A DNA stretch of 64,000 bases, from assembly GCF_050847355.1 (NCBI RefSeq), contig NZ_CP193758.1:92211-156210 (forward strand). Direction: 5' to 3'. Under the pieces are notes generated by a model. It was not told where the DNA came from and did not search any database. It was given only the letters and a program-made list of their open reading frames with translations. This stretch comes from Limimaricola sp027213785 (GTDB lineage: Bacteria > Pseudomonadota > Alphaproteobacteria > Rhodobacterales > Rhodobacteraceae). Positions 9,630 through 18,912 of the stretch are shown piece by piece. Every line of letters begins with the position of its first letter. The first letter of the stretch is position 1. Made by a program: the position numbers and the translations under genes.

Positions 9630-10613
9630 GTGTCGATTGCCGAGTTCGGCCGCGGTGATGCGCTCGTCACCGACCGGTCCCTGTTTCCACCTGCCGCCTA
9701 TATCATTGGCGCACCGAAATGCGGCACCACCGCATTGGCGCAATACCTGTCCGAACATCCGGCCATCTCGATCAGTCGACCGAAAGAGCCCCACTACTAC
9801 TCCAAGGATCTGGGCGGTCTCAGGCGGTGTTCCGACGATGAGGAATACCGGGCCTGCTTCACCCCCACTCCGCGGACCCGCATGCTCATGGAGGCATCGG
9901 TCTGGTACCTCTATTCGCAGACCGCCATCGCCTCCATCCTCGAGGCTCGTCCCGACGCCCGTTTCATCGTCATGCTCCGCGATCCGGTCCGGATGCTGGC
10001 CTCGCTGCACCGACAGCTCCTCCGGGCACTGGACGAGGACGAGCCGGATTTCGAACGGGCGTGGCACCTCTCGTCCGAACGAGCTCGGGGAGAGCGGGTC
10101 CCGCCCGGTTGCCGGGCCCCGTCGACCCTCGTCTATACGAGGACGGCGGCCTTCGGCGAACAGCTCGAGCGGCTCTTTTCGCTGGTGCCCCGGGATCGTT
10201 GCCTCGTCCTGTTCCAGGAGGAGATGCAGGCGGACACGGCAAAGACCTATCGAAGGGCTCTGGATTTTCTAGGCCTTGAGGATGATGGCCGCTCGGAGTT
10301 CCCGCGCATCAACGAGGCCCGCAGATCGCGATCGCGGTCGCTGCACTACCTGATCGCCCGAGGCCGACCGCTCCGCGAGGCCTTTTCCCGCCCGGTCAAA
10401 CGCATGCTGGGACGCAATTCCCTCGGTGTCATGAAAAAGGTGGATGCATGGAACACGGCGAAGCTCGGTTTCATCGAGATCTCACCCGATCTGGCCCGGA
10501 CCATCACCGAGCATTACGCGGAGGATAACCGCAAGATGAGGGAGTTGTTGCGAACCGATATTCGCTATGCCGACGATCCCGCGCCGCCGATCGGGGCGGA
10601 GCGGGCCATATGA
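9630..10613 (+). CDS. Sulfotransferase family protein
   Basis: Would transfer sulfate from PAPS, probably to a polysaccharide hydroxyl. The 327-residue product has the 5'-phosphosulfate loop IIGAPKCGTTAL (about residues 25-36), the KEPHYYS motif that follows it in many carbohydrate sulfotransferases, and the 3'-phosphate-binding segment FIVMLRDPVRMLAS with the conserved Arg and Ser. GTG at 9630 is preceded by a good GAGGAG ribosome site. It lies directly upstream of the UDP-xylose synthase gene. No PAPS-synthesis genes are in the window. The acceptor being EPS is inferred from context. Confidence 0.87.
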   Translation: MSIAEFGRGDALVTDRSLFPPAAYIIGAPKCGTTALAQYLSEHPAISISRPKEPHYYSKDLGGLRRCSDDEEYRACFTPTPRTRMLMEASVWYLYSQTAIASILEARPDARFIVMLRDPVRMLASLHRQLLRALDEDEPDFERAWHLSSERARGERVPPGCRAPSTLVYTRTAAFGEQLERLFSLVPRDRCLVLFQEEMQADTAKTYRRALDFLGLEDDGRSEFPRINEARRSRSRSLHYLIARGRPLREAFSRPVKRMLGRNSLGVMKKVDAWNTAKLGFIEISPDLARTITEHYAEDNRKMRELLRTDIRYADDPAPPIGAERAI

Positions 10614-10633
10614 TGGTCGAGTAAATTTCAGGA

Positions 10634-10656
10634 CTTTTTTACGAGTTTTAGAGGGT
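10634..10656 (+). promoter_or_regulatory. Leader motif upstream of UDP-glucuronate decarboxylase
   Basis: A T-run followed by ACGAGTTTTAGAGGGT ends 5 bases before the ATG at 10662. It matches, at 14 of 16 positions, the leader of the small ORF at 41227 (ACGAGTGTTCGAGGGT). The GAGGGT end can serve as ribosome site, so conservation may reflect translation, transcription control, or both. Confidence 0.4.
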
Positions 10657-10661
10657 TTGGT

Positions 10662-11642
10662 ATGAAAAGGGTCTACAATAGCAGGAAGCGCATTCTCGTC
10701 ACCGGAGGCGCCGGCTTTCTTGGCTCGCATCTCTGCGACCGCTTGCTGGAGAGCGGTGCCGAAGTGCTCTGCGTCGACAACCTGTTCACCGGCACCAAGC
10801 GGAACATCGAGCACCTCCTGACGCATCCCCGTTTCGAGTTCATGCGCCACGACGTGACGATCCCGCTCTATGTCGAGGTCGACGAGATCTACAATCTCGC
10901 CTGTCCCGCCTCGCCGATCCACTACCAGCACGACCCGGTCCAGACGACCAAGACATCCGTCCATGGCGCGATCAACATGCTCGGGCTTGCCACGCGGCTG
11001 AAATGTCCGATCCTCCAGGCCTCGACCAGCGAGGTCTATGGAGATGCGCTGACCTCACCCCAGAGCGAGGGGTACTGGGGCAACGTCAACCCGATCGGAA
11101 TCCGCTCCTGCTATGACGAGGGCAAGCGCTGCGCCGAGACCCTGTTCTTCGATTATCACCGGCAGCATGCCCTGCCGATCAAGGTGGTCCGGATCTTCAA
11201 CACCTACGGGCCACGCATGCACCCACAGGATGGCCGCGTGGTCTCGAACTTCATCCGGCAGGCGCTCCTCAACGAGGACATCACGATCTTCGGCGATGGC
11301 AGCCAGACCCGGTCCTTCTGCTATGTCGACGAATTGGTCGAGGGGCTGATCCGGATGATGAATTCCGACCCCGAAATCATCGGTCCGATCAATCTCGGCA
11401 ATCCGCATGAGTCGACGGTACTGGAACTGGCGGAACTGATCGTGCGGCTGACCGGCTCGCGCTCTAAACTGGTCCGGCGCGAATTGCCCAGCGACGATCC
11501 GGTCCAGCGCTGCCCCGACATCAAGCTCGCCAAGGAGCACCTGAATTGGACGCCGAAGGTCGAATTGTCGGACGGCGTCATGCGGACGATCGAGTATTTC
11601 CGGGATCTCATCGGTAGCGCGGCCCCCCACGAGGTGAGCTAG
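10662..11642 (+). CDS. UDP-glucuronic acid decarboxylase (UDP-xylose synthase)
   Basis: Extended short-chain dehydrogenase that oxidises and decarboxylates UDP-glucuronate to UDP-xylose, a nucleotide sugar for EPS. The 326-residue length is typical of the soluble bacterial enzyme. Visible motifs are the NAD-binding ILVTGGAGFLGSHL (11-24), the TSEVYGD region (122-128), catalytic Tyr151 and Lys155 in YDEGKR, and the UXS-typical GPRMHPQDGRVVSNF. It follows the sulfotransferase and precedes a lyase and a fragment of UDP-glucose 6-dehydrogenase, the enzyme that would make its substrate. No intact UDP-glucose dehydrogenase is in the window, so its substrate must be supplied from elsewhere. Confidence 0.93.
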   Translation: MKRVYNSRKRILVTGGAGFLGSHLCDRLLESGAEVLCVDNLFTGTKRNIEHLLTHPRFEFMRHDVTIPLYVEVDEIYNLACPASPIHYQHDPVQTTKTSVHGAINMLGLATRLKCPILQASTSEVYGDALTSPQSEGYWGNVNPIGIRSCYDEGKRCAETLFFDYHRQHALPIKVVRIFNTYGPRMHPQDGRVVSNFIRQALLNEDITIFGDGSQTRSFCYVDELVEGLIRMMNSDPEIIGPINLGNPHESTVLELAELIVRLTGSRSKLVRRELPSDDPVQRCPDIKLAKEHLNWTPKVELSDGVMRTIEYFRDLIGSAAPHEVS

Positions 11643-11669
11643 GCGCTTGCACAGGGCGAAGTCTGCACC

Positions 11670-12899
11670 ATGCGGCTGATCCAAAGACGACACGCTCTTG
11701 CCACCATGCTGATGGCGGTGCTCCTGCTGATGCCCCCCATGGTCCGTTCCCAGGGGATGGCGCCCAAACCTGCCGATTATGCGGGGTTCGGTTCCGAAAC
11801 CACGGGGGGGCAGGGCGGGCCGTTGCTGCGGGTCACTACGTTGGCCGATACCGGCAGCGGGTCGTTGCGATGGGCTCTGGAGGACATGGAGGGGCCGCGC
11901 GTCGTGGCCTTCGACATCGGCGGCATCATCGCACTGAACGATCAGATCGAGATCAACGGCGACGTCACGGTCGAAGGCCAGAGCGCGCCGGGCGGCATCA
12001 CGATCACGGGCGCGCGGCTGCGCGTGGTCGGCGACAACGTCATCCTGCGCGGCCTGAGAATACGCCCCGGCGACGGGCCCGGCATGCCGGCGCAATCGCG
12101 TGACGCGATCTCGATCGGCACGCCGAAGCGAAAAGTCAGCGGCGTCGTGATCGACGGCAATTCGCTGACCTGGGCGATCGACGAGACCCTCTCGATCTGG
12201 GGGGACGTGGAGGATGTGACGATCTCGAACAACATCATCGCCGAGGCCCTGGACGAGGCTGGCCACGAAAAGGGTGGGCACAGCATGGGCCTGTTGATCG
12301 GTGGCGGTGAGGTGTCGCGCGTGACCATCGCGGGAAACCTGTTGGCGCATAACCGCAACCGGAACCCGACGATCAAGAACCAAAGCGAACAGATCGAATT
12401 CGTGAACAATCTGGTATACAACTGGGGCGAGAACGGCCTGCAGGTCGATGGCGGCTCGCTGCATGTCGTCGGCAATGCCTATATCGCGGGACCCGACACG
12501 GTGCCGCGCGCGCCGATCCGGCTGGGCAACTCGAAGAGCCCCGAAGGCGCGTATTACGTGGCGAAGAATCTGGGGGAGGCGACGCCGCAGAGCCTGCTCG
12601 AAGGGACACCCGTCTTTCGAGGCAGCGGGATCGAGATCGCCCCTGCGACGGAGGTCGAAAGCCACGTTCTCGCGCATGCGGGCGCCCGCCACCCGGCGCT
12701 CGACGCCATAGACCAGCGCATCGTCGAGAGTGTCGCCACAAGAACGGGGCGGATCATCGATTCGCAGGGCGAAGTAGGCGGCTTCAACTTGCTGCGGGAA
12801 GGCACAGCGTCACAGGAGCCGAAGGACGGCACCCCGACCGGGACCGCAAACAAAGCTGGTAAGGCCCCCCGATCCGCCGAGACAGCCACGCGGTTCTGA
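11670..12899 (+). CDS. Secreted pectate-lyase-like beta-helix protein
   Basis: A 409-residue right-handed parallel beta-helix protein of the pectate lyase superfamily, perhaps a lyase acting on the EPS or on plant/algal uronans. It begins with a signal peptide (about 1-27, hydrophobic core ALATMLMAVLLLMPP). The core has the family hallmark TTLADTGSGSLRWALED, then repeated turns with VTVEGQSAPGGITITGARL, VVIDGNSLTWAIDE and EFVNNLVYNWGENG. The last 35 residues are a low-complexity hydrophilic tail. It is paralogous to the catalytic part of 13369-15528. Gene order with UDP-xylose synthase suggests a role in processing a uronate- or xylose-containing polymer. Activity is not proven, because many EPS-linked family members are uncharacterised. 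Confidence 0.85.
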   Translation: MRLIQRRHALATMLMAVLLLMPPMVRSQGMAPKPADYAGFGSETTGGQGGPLLRVTTLADTGSGSLRWALEDMEGPRVVAFDIGGIIALNDQIEINGDVTVEGQSAPGGITITGARLRVVGDNVILRGLRIRPGDGPGMPAQSRDAISIGTPKRKVSGVVIDGNSLTWAIDETLSIWGDVEDVTISNNIIAEALDEAGHEKGGHSMGLLIGGGEVSRVTIAGNLLAHNRNRNPTIKNQSEQIEFVNNLVYNWGENGLQVDGGSLHVVGNAYIAGPDTVPRAPIRLGNSKSPEGAYYVAKNLGEATPQSLLEGTPVFRGSGIEIAPATEVESHVLAHAGARHPALDAIDQRIVESVATRTGRIIDSQGEVGGFNLLREGTASQEPKDGTPTGTANKAGKAPRSAETATRF

Positions 12900-12903
12900 C
12901 ATC

Positions 12904-13089
12904 GCCGCTGACGGGGCTGATCTGGTTGTGGTGTTGACGGAGTGGAACGAGTTCCGGGCGTTGGACCTGCGGGAGCTGGCGGGGCGGATGGCCTGTCCGC
13001 GGATGGCGGATCTGCGCAACGTCTACAGCCCGGGCGACGTCCGCGCGGCAGGCTTCGTGGCCTATGAGGGGGTGGGCCGCCGCGGCTGA
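12904..13089 (+). pseudogene. C-terminal remnant of UDP-glucose 6-dehydrogenase
   Basis: One frame reads through 61 codons with the characteristic C terminus of UDP-glucose/GDP-mannose dehydrogenases: ADLVVVLTEWNEFRALDL, then ADLRNVYSPGDVRAAGF, ending at TGA 13087-13089. The rest of the gene (about 370 residues including the Rossmann domain and catalytic Cys) is absent. The reading frame enters from within the end of the lyase gene, and no start or ribosome site is present, so this is a relic. The intact enzyme makes UDP-glucuronate, the substrate of the nearby UDP-xylose synthase, so a complete copy probably once belonged to this cluster. Confidence 0.85.
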
Positions 13090-13166
13090 GACCGCGGCCC
13101 CGGTCCCGGGCGCTTGTGCGGCTCAGGGGTGGCTCCGGAGTGGCTTTGGGCGCGGATACGACAAGA

Positions 13167-13190
13167 CCCCGGCCGCGGGGGCGGCCGGGG
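13167..13190. terminator. GC-rich hairpin, probable terminator
   Basis: A perfect 10-bp stem (CCCCGGCCGC / GCGGCCGGGG) with a GGGG loop lies between the dehydrogenase remnant and the converging lyase gene. It has only a short A-run before it and TT after it. It probably ends transcription from one or both sides. Confidence 0.55.
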
Positions 13191-13304
13191 TTGCGCGCGC
13201 CGGGGGACGGCCGGCGCGGCGGGGATGGCCCCCGGGCGGCCGGGCCGCCTGGGGGGATCGCGGGGGTCGCGCGGGCCGGGGCCCGGCGTCGCGGGCCCGG
13301 CCGG

Positions 13305-13440
13305 TCAGGCGGCCAGCAGGTCGTTGGGCAGGAAGTCGAAGGAGTCGACGCGCAGCGGCTCGCCGCCATCATCCTCGCCCGACAGGCTGAGCCGGTCGCC
13401 CTTCTGCAGCCGGACATCCTCGATCACGTGCCGGGTCAGC
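13305..13440 (-). pseudogene. Out-of-frame C-terminal end of the second carbohydrate-binding repeat
   Basis: In a different minus-strand frame this stretch encodes LTRHVIEDVRLQKGDRLSLS and ends LPNDLLAA. It matches the end of the first repeat in the adjoining lyase gene (SKVIEGLELAKGDTVTLLG). Removing one base near 13440 fuses it to the gene at 13369-15528 and gives a 740-residue protein with two complete repeats. It is therefore the detached tail of that gene, not an independent CDS. Confidence 0.8.
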
Positions 13441-15528
13441 GGTGTTGTTGTTGGCCAGCCGGTCGCCCAGATCGGCGTCCCAGATCCAGGCGTCGAGCGC
13501 CTCGCCGTTGAGTTCCACCGCCAGCCGGCTCGCGCCGTCATTCTCGTCGAAATAGTTCACGACGATGTCGTAGAGCCCGGCCTCGCCCTCGAAGTCGGTC
13601 TCGGCGGAGTGCTCGCCCCGGCCGTCGCGGCGGATCGCGGTGCCGCCGGAGGCGTTCTTCAGGCTCTCGGCGACGAAGCCCGAGAGGTCGAAATCCTCGG
13701 CCTCGAGATGCAGCGCCGTCGCGGCGGGCGCGGCCTTCGCGGCCTCCTCGGGCGCGGCGGGGGCCTTGGGCGCCTTGGCGACGTCGCCGCCGCCGGTGCT
13801 CTGCGCGAATTCGAGCGTGTCGATGCGCAGCGGCTCCTTGCCGTCGCGGGTGCCCAGCAGCGTCACCGTGTCGCCCTTGGCGAGCTCGAGCCCCTCGATT
13901 ACCTTGGAGGTCCGGGTGTCGTTGTTGGCCTTGAACGAGCCGAGATCCTGGTCCCAGTCCCATTCGGCGACGGTGCGGCCGTTGACCTGCACCGCCAGCC
14001 GGCTGACGCCGTCATTCTCGTCGAAATAGTTGACGGTCAGGTCGTAGCGGCCGCTGGCGCCGTCGAAGTCCATCTCGGCGCGCTGCATCGCGTCCGAGCG
14101 GGCCCGGACCACGCCGTTGCCGGAGGCCGCGTTCAGCGTGTCGACGCTGAGACCGCCGCTGAGCTGCAGCGTCTCGGCCTCGACCACGCGGCCCGGCGCC
14201 ACCTTGGCGGCCGAGCCCGTCGCCGGCGCCGCCTCGGCGGCCGGCGCGCTCTGGGCCGGGGCCCGCGCCGCCGGGGCGCCGGCCGTGTCGCCGGCCTTGT
14301 CACCGCCTGTGCCCGGCTTCGTGTCGAAGCCGTCGATCAGGCCGTTGATGTAGTCCTCGATGTTGGCGTAGCCGTCCTTGTCGGCGTCGGCCTGCGCGTC
14401 GGCGCGGTTCGGGTCCGAGCCGATCAGGCTCTCATAGTCGTCGGGGATGCCGTCATCGTCGCTGTCGCGCGGGCCGCGGCGCAGGCCGCCGTCGAGATAG
14501 CCGCCGACCTCGTCGGGGCTGTCGATGATCTTGCCCTTGCCGTTGCGGACGTAGTCGATGATCCGCGCGTCGATCGCGTTCAGCCCCTGGGCCCGCGCGC
14601 CGGCGGTCGAGAGCACGTGCTCGAGCAGCTCGTCGGTGCCCATCACCTCGGTGGTGCGCGGCGTGAACACGTAGTCGTTCTTGACCTTCGAGGTCGCCGA
14701 GCCGGCGATCTCGGCCTCGTTGCCCGACAGGTAGTAGGCGGTGGAGGCCTGCGGCGATTCCAGGCGGATCGCCTCGCGGCCGGCGCTGTCGGGGCCGGCC
14801 TGGTAGATGTTCGAGACCACGTTGGCGGTCGAGCCCTCGTTCAGCCGCAGCCCGTTCGGCCCGTAATTGTGCACGACGTTGTTGACGAACTCGATCTGCT
14901 TGGCGTCGTCCTTGATCGTCGCGTTGCGGTGCTCGTTGCTGGCCAGCAGGTTGCCGACGACGCTGACATTCGAGCTGCCGTCGCCGATCAGCAGCCCCAT
15001 GCTGTGATCGCCCTTGGGGTGGATCGAGCTCTGCAGCGCCTCGGCCATGATGTTGTTGGAGAAGGTCACGTTCTTCGGCGCGCCCCAGGTCGAGGCCAGC
15101 TCGTCGACCGACCAGGAGATCGAGTTGCTGTCGATCATCACGTTCTCGACGGTCGCGCCGCGCTTGCCCACCGCGATGCCGTCGCGGTCGTCGGGCTTGC
15201 TGCCGTCGGCGGCATCGCCCGGCCGCACGTTCAGGCCCCGGATGATCACCTCGCTCTCGACGACGCGCAGCCGGCCGCCGGTCACGGTGATGCCACCCGG
15301 CGCGGTCTGGCCGGCCACGGTGACGTCGCCGTTGATCTGGATCTGGTCCTTCAGGTCGATCTGGCCGCCGACCTCGAACACGACGATCCGCTTCTGGTCG
15401 AGATCCTCGAGCGCCCAGCGGAGCGACCCGACGCCGGAATCGTCGAGATTGGTCACCTTCACCACTTCGCCGCCACGGCCGCCCTTTGCCTGGGCTCCAA
15501 AGCCCTGAGCTCCTTCGAAAGCCAACAT
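13369..15528 (-). CDS. Pectate-lyase-like protein with calcium motif and two binding repeats (frameshifted end)
   Basis: A multidomain protein of 719 residues as read. Order: pectate-lyase-like beta-helix domain (about 1-345; opening FGAQAKGGRGGEVVKVTNLD), a calcium-binding dockerin/thrombospondin-3-like stretch (DSDDDGIPDDYE ... ADKDGYANIEDYING, about 355-410), an Ala/Pro linker, and two homologous beta-sandwich repeats (about 455-575 and 605 onward) sharing YFDENDG and AVxxNG motifs, probably carbohydrate binding. No signal peptide precedes the catalytic domain, so export must use another route, such as type I secretion, or the start is misplaced. After ANNNT the frame changes and the last 22 residues are not repeat-like; a one-base insertion near 13440 explains this. 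Either a real mutation or a sequencing error is possible. Confidence 0.8.
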   Translation of the reverse strand: MLAFEGAQGFGAQAKGGRGGEVVKVTNLDDSGVGSLRWALEDLDQKRIVVFEVGGQIDLKDQIQINGDVTVAGQTAPGGITVTGGRLRVVESEVIIRGLNVRPGDAADGSKPDDRDGIAVGKRGATVENVMIDSNSISWSVDELASTWGAPKNVTFSNNIMAEALQSSIHPKGDHSMGLLIGDGSSNVSVVGNLLASNEHRNATIKDDAKQIEFVNNVVHNYGPNGLRLNEGSTANVVSNIYQAGPDSAGREAIRLESPQASTAYYLSGNEAEIAGSATSKVKNDYVFTPRTTEVMGTDELLEHVLSTAGARAQGLNAIDARIIDYVRNGKGKIIDSPDEVGGYLDGGLRRGPRDSDDDGIPDDYESLIGSDPNRADAQADADKDGYANIEDYINGLIDGFDTKPGTGGDKAGDTAGAPAARAPAQSAPAAEAAPATGSAAKVAPGRVVEAETLQLSGGLSVDTLNAASGNGVVRARSDAMQRAEMDFDGASGRYDLTVNYFDENDGVSRLAVQVNGRTVAEWDWDQDLGSFKANNDTRTSKVIEGLELAKGDTVTLLGTRDGKEPLRIDTLEFAQSTGGGDVAKAPKAPAAPEEAAKAAPAATALHLEAEDFDLSGFVAESLKNASGGTAIRRDGRGEHSAETDFEGEAGLYDIVVNYFDENDGASRLAVELNGEALDAWIWDADLGDRLANNNTADPARDRGCPAAEGRPAQPVGRG

Positions 15529-16464
15529 GTTGCTACGTTCTTCCCTATTCCCTGGATCGCCCGACCATTCCCCGATCGCCGGATCCGATTTGGCATTTGC
15601 GGACCGATCCCCGGCCCCATTCCGACGTGATGCATATCCAGCCCGATCTGCCTGTGCAGTCCCTCAGGTCGTGACGCCACGTCGCTAAGTGGAAATCCGC
15701 CATTGATCGGCGGAGCCTTACCGAAACTCGCGAAATCCGCCGCGAAAGGCGGGAACGAGGGGCAGGCTAGACCGCGAAACTTTCCCGACCCGTTAACGGG
15801 CTGCGGGCCGCCACACGACAAATCGTCGCACCCGACCCGTTCCCGCCCCGCAGCCCGCGAAACCTTCGTTTCCCAGCCGAACCGGCTCCTTCGGGGCCGA
15901 TCACAGCGCAAGGACCGACCGATTCCCCGGCGAAAACCCGGCAATTTCACGCCGGTCCCGCCGCCCGCCCCCCAATCCGCGCCGCAATCACGTTTTTCCT
16001 GTCATCACCGCAACACCTGCGGCATGCTCAAGTGGCCGGCGAATGCCTTTGGCTTCCGGGCTAACCCCAGCCATCACGAGAACCGCCGCGCTTTTAGAAG
16101 ACCTTTCAATCCGAATCGGGATTCGCGGGGCTAATTCGGACGGAGATCGAATGCGCCGTATCGCCCTCGTTTCGGACTTGGCACTTATCTCCAGTTCGCA
16201 GCATTTTCGCGAGCCTGGTTGCGCCTGAAACACCCGTTTCGGAAATGCAGGGTCGGTAGGCGCTGTTTTCAGGCAATGGCCGGGGACAAAAATAGTGCGA
16301 CCGGGCAAGAAAAATATGCGCACAATATGTCTTATGTAATATGTGAGAGTTTCAGGGGCGCCTGGCGCAATCGAGGTTTCCGCTGGTCAGAACCGCCGCG
16401 CTTCATCCGCCCAACGACTTACCGGCCGAGGCATAGGCCATCATAGGAGACCGACTGGCCCGCT
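15529..16464. other. Long intergenic region upstream of the lyase gene
   Basis: About 940 bases without a convincing gene. It must contain the promoter of the minus-strand lyase. Three copies of AATATG (16313, 16324 and 16338) form an AT-rich patch near the end of the acyltransferase gene that could bind a regulator. Short frames on both strands have no recognisable product. Confidence 0.45.
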
Positions 16465-18510
16465 TCATCTACTTGGAAGGCTCGAAAACCTGTCCTGAGA
16501 TCGGCCGTGATCCGTCGGGACCTCCTGAAACCAGCCCGCCTCGGCCGCGCGGCGTCCGAAGAGCGCGGCGCCCTCGAGGGTCCAGTGATCGCGGTCATAC
16601 ATCGTCTTGCGACCCTCGGGCGAAACCAGCGCACAGCTTTCGGCCGCGTCGTCGCAGATCAGTTGCCGGCGCGACAGGAAGCCCAGGCCATGCTCCTCGG
16701 CCATTCGGTCGAGCGCCCGCTCGGCCGCACGCCCTTCGGCGGATTCGCGGTCATGGGCGAGGTCGTTCAGCCCGGCGAGCTGCGCCCGCGTGCCCGCGCT
16801 CCTGAGATGCCAGTCGAACAGCGGCAGCACGCTGGGCGAATCGAACTCGGCGGTGTCGCCGATGACCACGACCTCCTTGCCGTGACGCTGGAACAGCGCG
16901 GCCAGTCGCGGCAGCGCCGCGCGGAACTCGGGCGTGTAGCGCGGCGCGAGGGCGATCACATGTGCCGCCGCGAAATTCGGCGCGCGCAGCAGCATCTCGA
17001 TATGCGCCTCCGGCACCTTGGCGCCGATCGCAAAGCGCGCGAACTCGATCCCGTCGAACCGCTCCGCGTTGAGCCACAGCGCGTTGAACATGTCCTTGCT
17101 GTGCGAATTGCCGATGATCAGCACCTTGCGGCTCTCGGGCCGGCGGAACCACAGCGCCTCGCGCTCGTGGCGCGACGGCGTGGCGGCGTTCCAGCGATCG
17201 ATCTTCTCATCGGGGTCGAGCGCGTCGAGGATCGACCAGCTTTGCGCCTGCAGCACCTCGTTGTCGAAGGAGGCGTCGCCATAAAGCGGCGCGAGCCGCG
17301 CGCTCTGTCGGCCGAAACCGCCATCCGAGCCGAGCGACAGGGCACCGAACAGCAGCACCATCACCGTCGCACCGGCGATCGCGGCCGCGAAAGCCCGGGT
17401 CGGGAGAGCGAAGCGAAAGGGCCGCTCGACGAGGTGATGGCTCAGCACCGACAGCGCCAGCGTCAACCCCAGCCATGCGGTCATGTCGACCGCGGTGATC
17501 CCGTCGATATTCGCGAGCCGTCCAAAGGCGAAGATCGGGAAATGCCACAGGTAGATCGCGTAGGAGAGCTTGCCGAGATAGACCAGAGGCGGCGTCGAGA
17601 GCAGCGCCGTCACCGGCTCGCCGGGTTGCGCGAACCAGATCAGCGCGCAGGAGGCGAGGATCACCGGCAGGGTCGGCAGGCCGGGATGGCCCGAACCTTC
17701 GAGCTCGAACCCCGCGAAGCAGGTCAGCAGCACCAGAAGCGCGGCCAAAGGCGCCAGCCGGGCCAGCGGGCCGCGTCGCAACACGCCGGCACGGTGCCGC
17801 GACAGCCAGGCGAGACCGGATCCCGCCAGAAGCTCCCAGGCACGGCTCGCGGGGGAAAAGAACGAAAAGGACGGCATCGCCCATGTCGAGAACTGCGCCA
17901 CCGCGAGACCCGAGACGAGCAGCACCGCGATGCCGGCCCCCACCGCCCGGCCTCCGCCCAGCCGGACCAGCAGCATCAGCACCAGAGGGAACAGCAGGTA
18001 GAACTGCTCCTCGATGGCGAGGCTCCAGCCATGCAGGAAGGGCTGCTGATCGGCGGCGGCGGCGCCATAGGCGCCCAGCGTCTCGAACCAGAAGAAGTTG
18101 CTGACGAATCCGAGCGTCGCCAGCAGGGACCACGCGAAGCGCTGCATCTCGCTCGGCAGCAGGATCGCCCAGGCCGCGGGCAGGCTCGCCAGCATGACCA
18201 GCAGCATCGGCGGCAGAATCCGCCGCGCCCGGCGCGCATAGAACCGGACGAGCCGGATCCGCCCCCCCTCCGCAAGCTCCTGCAAAAGGATGCCGGTGAT
18301 CAGGAACCCCGACAGGACGAAGAACAGGTCGACCCCGAGAAACCCGCCGGGAAAGACGATGCCGTCGCCGTGGGCGATACCGAGGTGATAGACGAGAACG
18401 GCCGAAACCGCGATGGCGCGCATACCGTCGATCTCGGGACGATACGATACCTGACTGGTCAAGATGATGGCTCCGAGGACGCGGCGGTGTCCCCTATCCC
18501 GACCCCACAC
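16465..18510 (-). CDS. Acyltransferase 3 family protein with SGNH domain (OafA-like)
   Basis: Inner-membrane O-acyltransferase that would acetylate the polysaccharide. At up to 681 residues it has the full two-part layout: an acyltransferase-3 membrane domain (about 20-370) with YRPEIDGMRAIAVSAVLVYH at its start, the FFVLSGFLITGIL motif, the HGWSLAIEEQFYLLFP motif and about ten helices; then a periplasmic SGNH-like domain (about 440-670) with VLIIGNSHSKDMFN and a C-terminal DRDHWTLEGAALFG Asp-His region. ATG at 18510 is used, but TTG at 18462, just before TSQVSYRPEIDG, fits the family start better. It is divergent from the glycosyltransferase at 18913. Confidence 0.9.
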   Translation of the reverse strand: MWGRDRGHRRVLGAIILTSQVSYRPEIDGMRAIAVSAVLVYHLGIAHGDGIVFPGGFLGVDLFFVLSGFLITGILLQELAEGGRIRLVRFYARRARRILPPMLLVMLASLPAAWAILLPSEMQRFAWSLLATLGFVSNFFWFETLGAYGAAAADQQPFLHGWSLAIEEQFYLLFPLVLMLLVRLGGGRAVGAGIAVLLVSGLAVAQFSTWAMPSFSFFSPASRAWELLAGSGLAWLSRHRAGVLRRGPLARLAPLAALLVLLTCFAGFELEGSGHPGLPTLPVILASCALIWFAQPGEPVTALLSTPPLVYLGKLSYAIYLWHFPIFAFGRLANIDGITAVDMTAWLGLTLALSVLSHHLVERPFRFALPTRAFAAAIAGATVMVLLFGALSLGSDGGFGRQSARLAPLYGDASFDNEVLQAQSWSILDALDPDEKIDRWNAATPSRHEREALWFRRPESRKVLIIGNSHSKDMFNALWLNAERFDGIEFARFAIGAKVPEAHIEMLLRAPNFAAAHVIALAPRYTPEFRAALPRLAALFQRHGKEVVVIGDTAEFDSPSVLPLFDWHLRSAGTRAQLAGLNDLAHDRESAEGRAAERALDRMAEEHGLGFLSRRQLICDDAAESCALVSPEGRKTMYDRDHWTLEGAALFGRRAAEAGWFQEVPTDHGRSQDRFSSLPSR

Positions 18511-18912
18511 CTATGCGACCTCGCGGGAATCGCCGGCGCATCTCGCTGTGGAATGGTCAGGATATTCACTACGAAAAGGAAATTGACAATATAGCTCTTC
18601 AACCTTGAGTAGCACGGCCAGTTTCTTGCGGAAACCATGCCACCGTAGCCTCGACCCGCCGGGAGACGGGTCGTCGATGGGAATGACCGAACCCGCCACC
18701 GCGATTTGGCTTGGCCCGAGGGGATTGGTCCGTTGCGACCACTGACCGCCCGTAACCGGCGAAGATCTTGGGCTTTTCGCGCAGCATCTGGACATTTCCG
18801 ACACCCGAGCAGGCACCGGACAGCGGGTCGGTCTTGTGACATCGGTGCCAAAAGACATAAGCACGGGACGCAGGCAGGATGCGTGGCGCGTCCTGCGACA
18901 AGGTGATTTTGA
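18511..18912. other. Divergent intergenic region
   Basis: About 400 bases between the minus-strand acyltransferase and the plus-strand glycosyltransferase, presumably holding both promoters. It contains AATTGACAATA (18581-18591), also present at 3096-3106, with TATAGC close behind. No convincing spacing for a sigma70 promoter or strong hairpin was found. Confidence 0.4.

Noticed and set aside
12810..13019. A minus-strand frame across the lyase/dehydrogenase junction
   Set aside because: The plus strand codes for a clear dehydrogenase C terminus, so the minus frame is a shadow.
13114..15630. An 838-codon plus-strand frame opposite the lyase
   Set aside because: Low-complexity composition and exact overlap with a lyase gene that has clear motifs.
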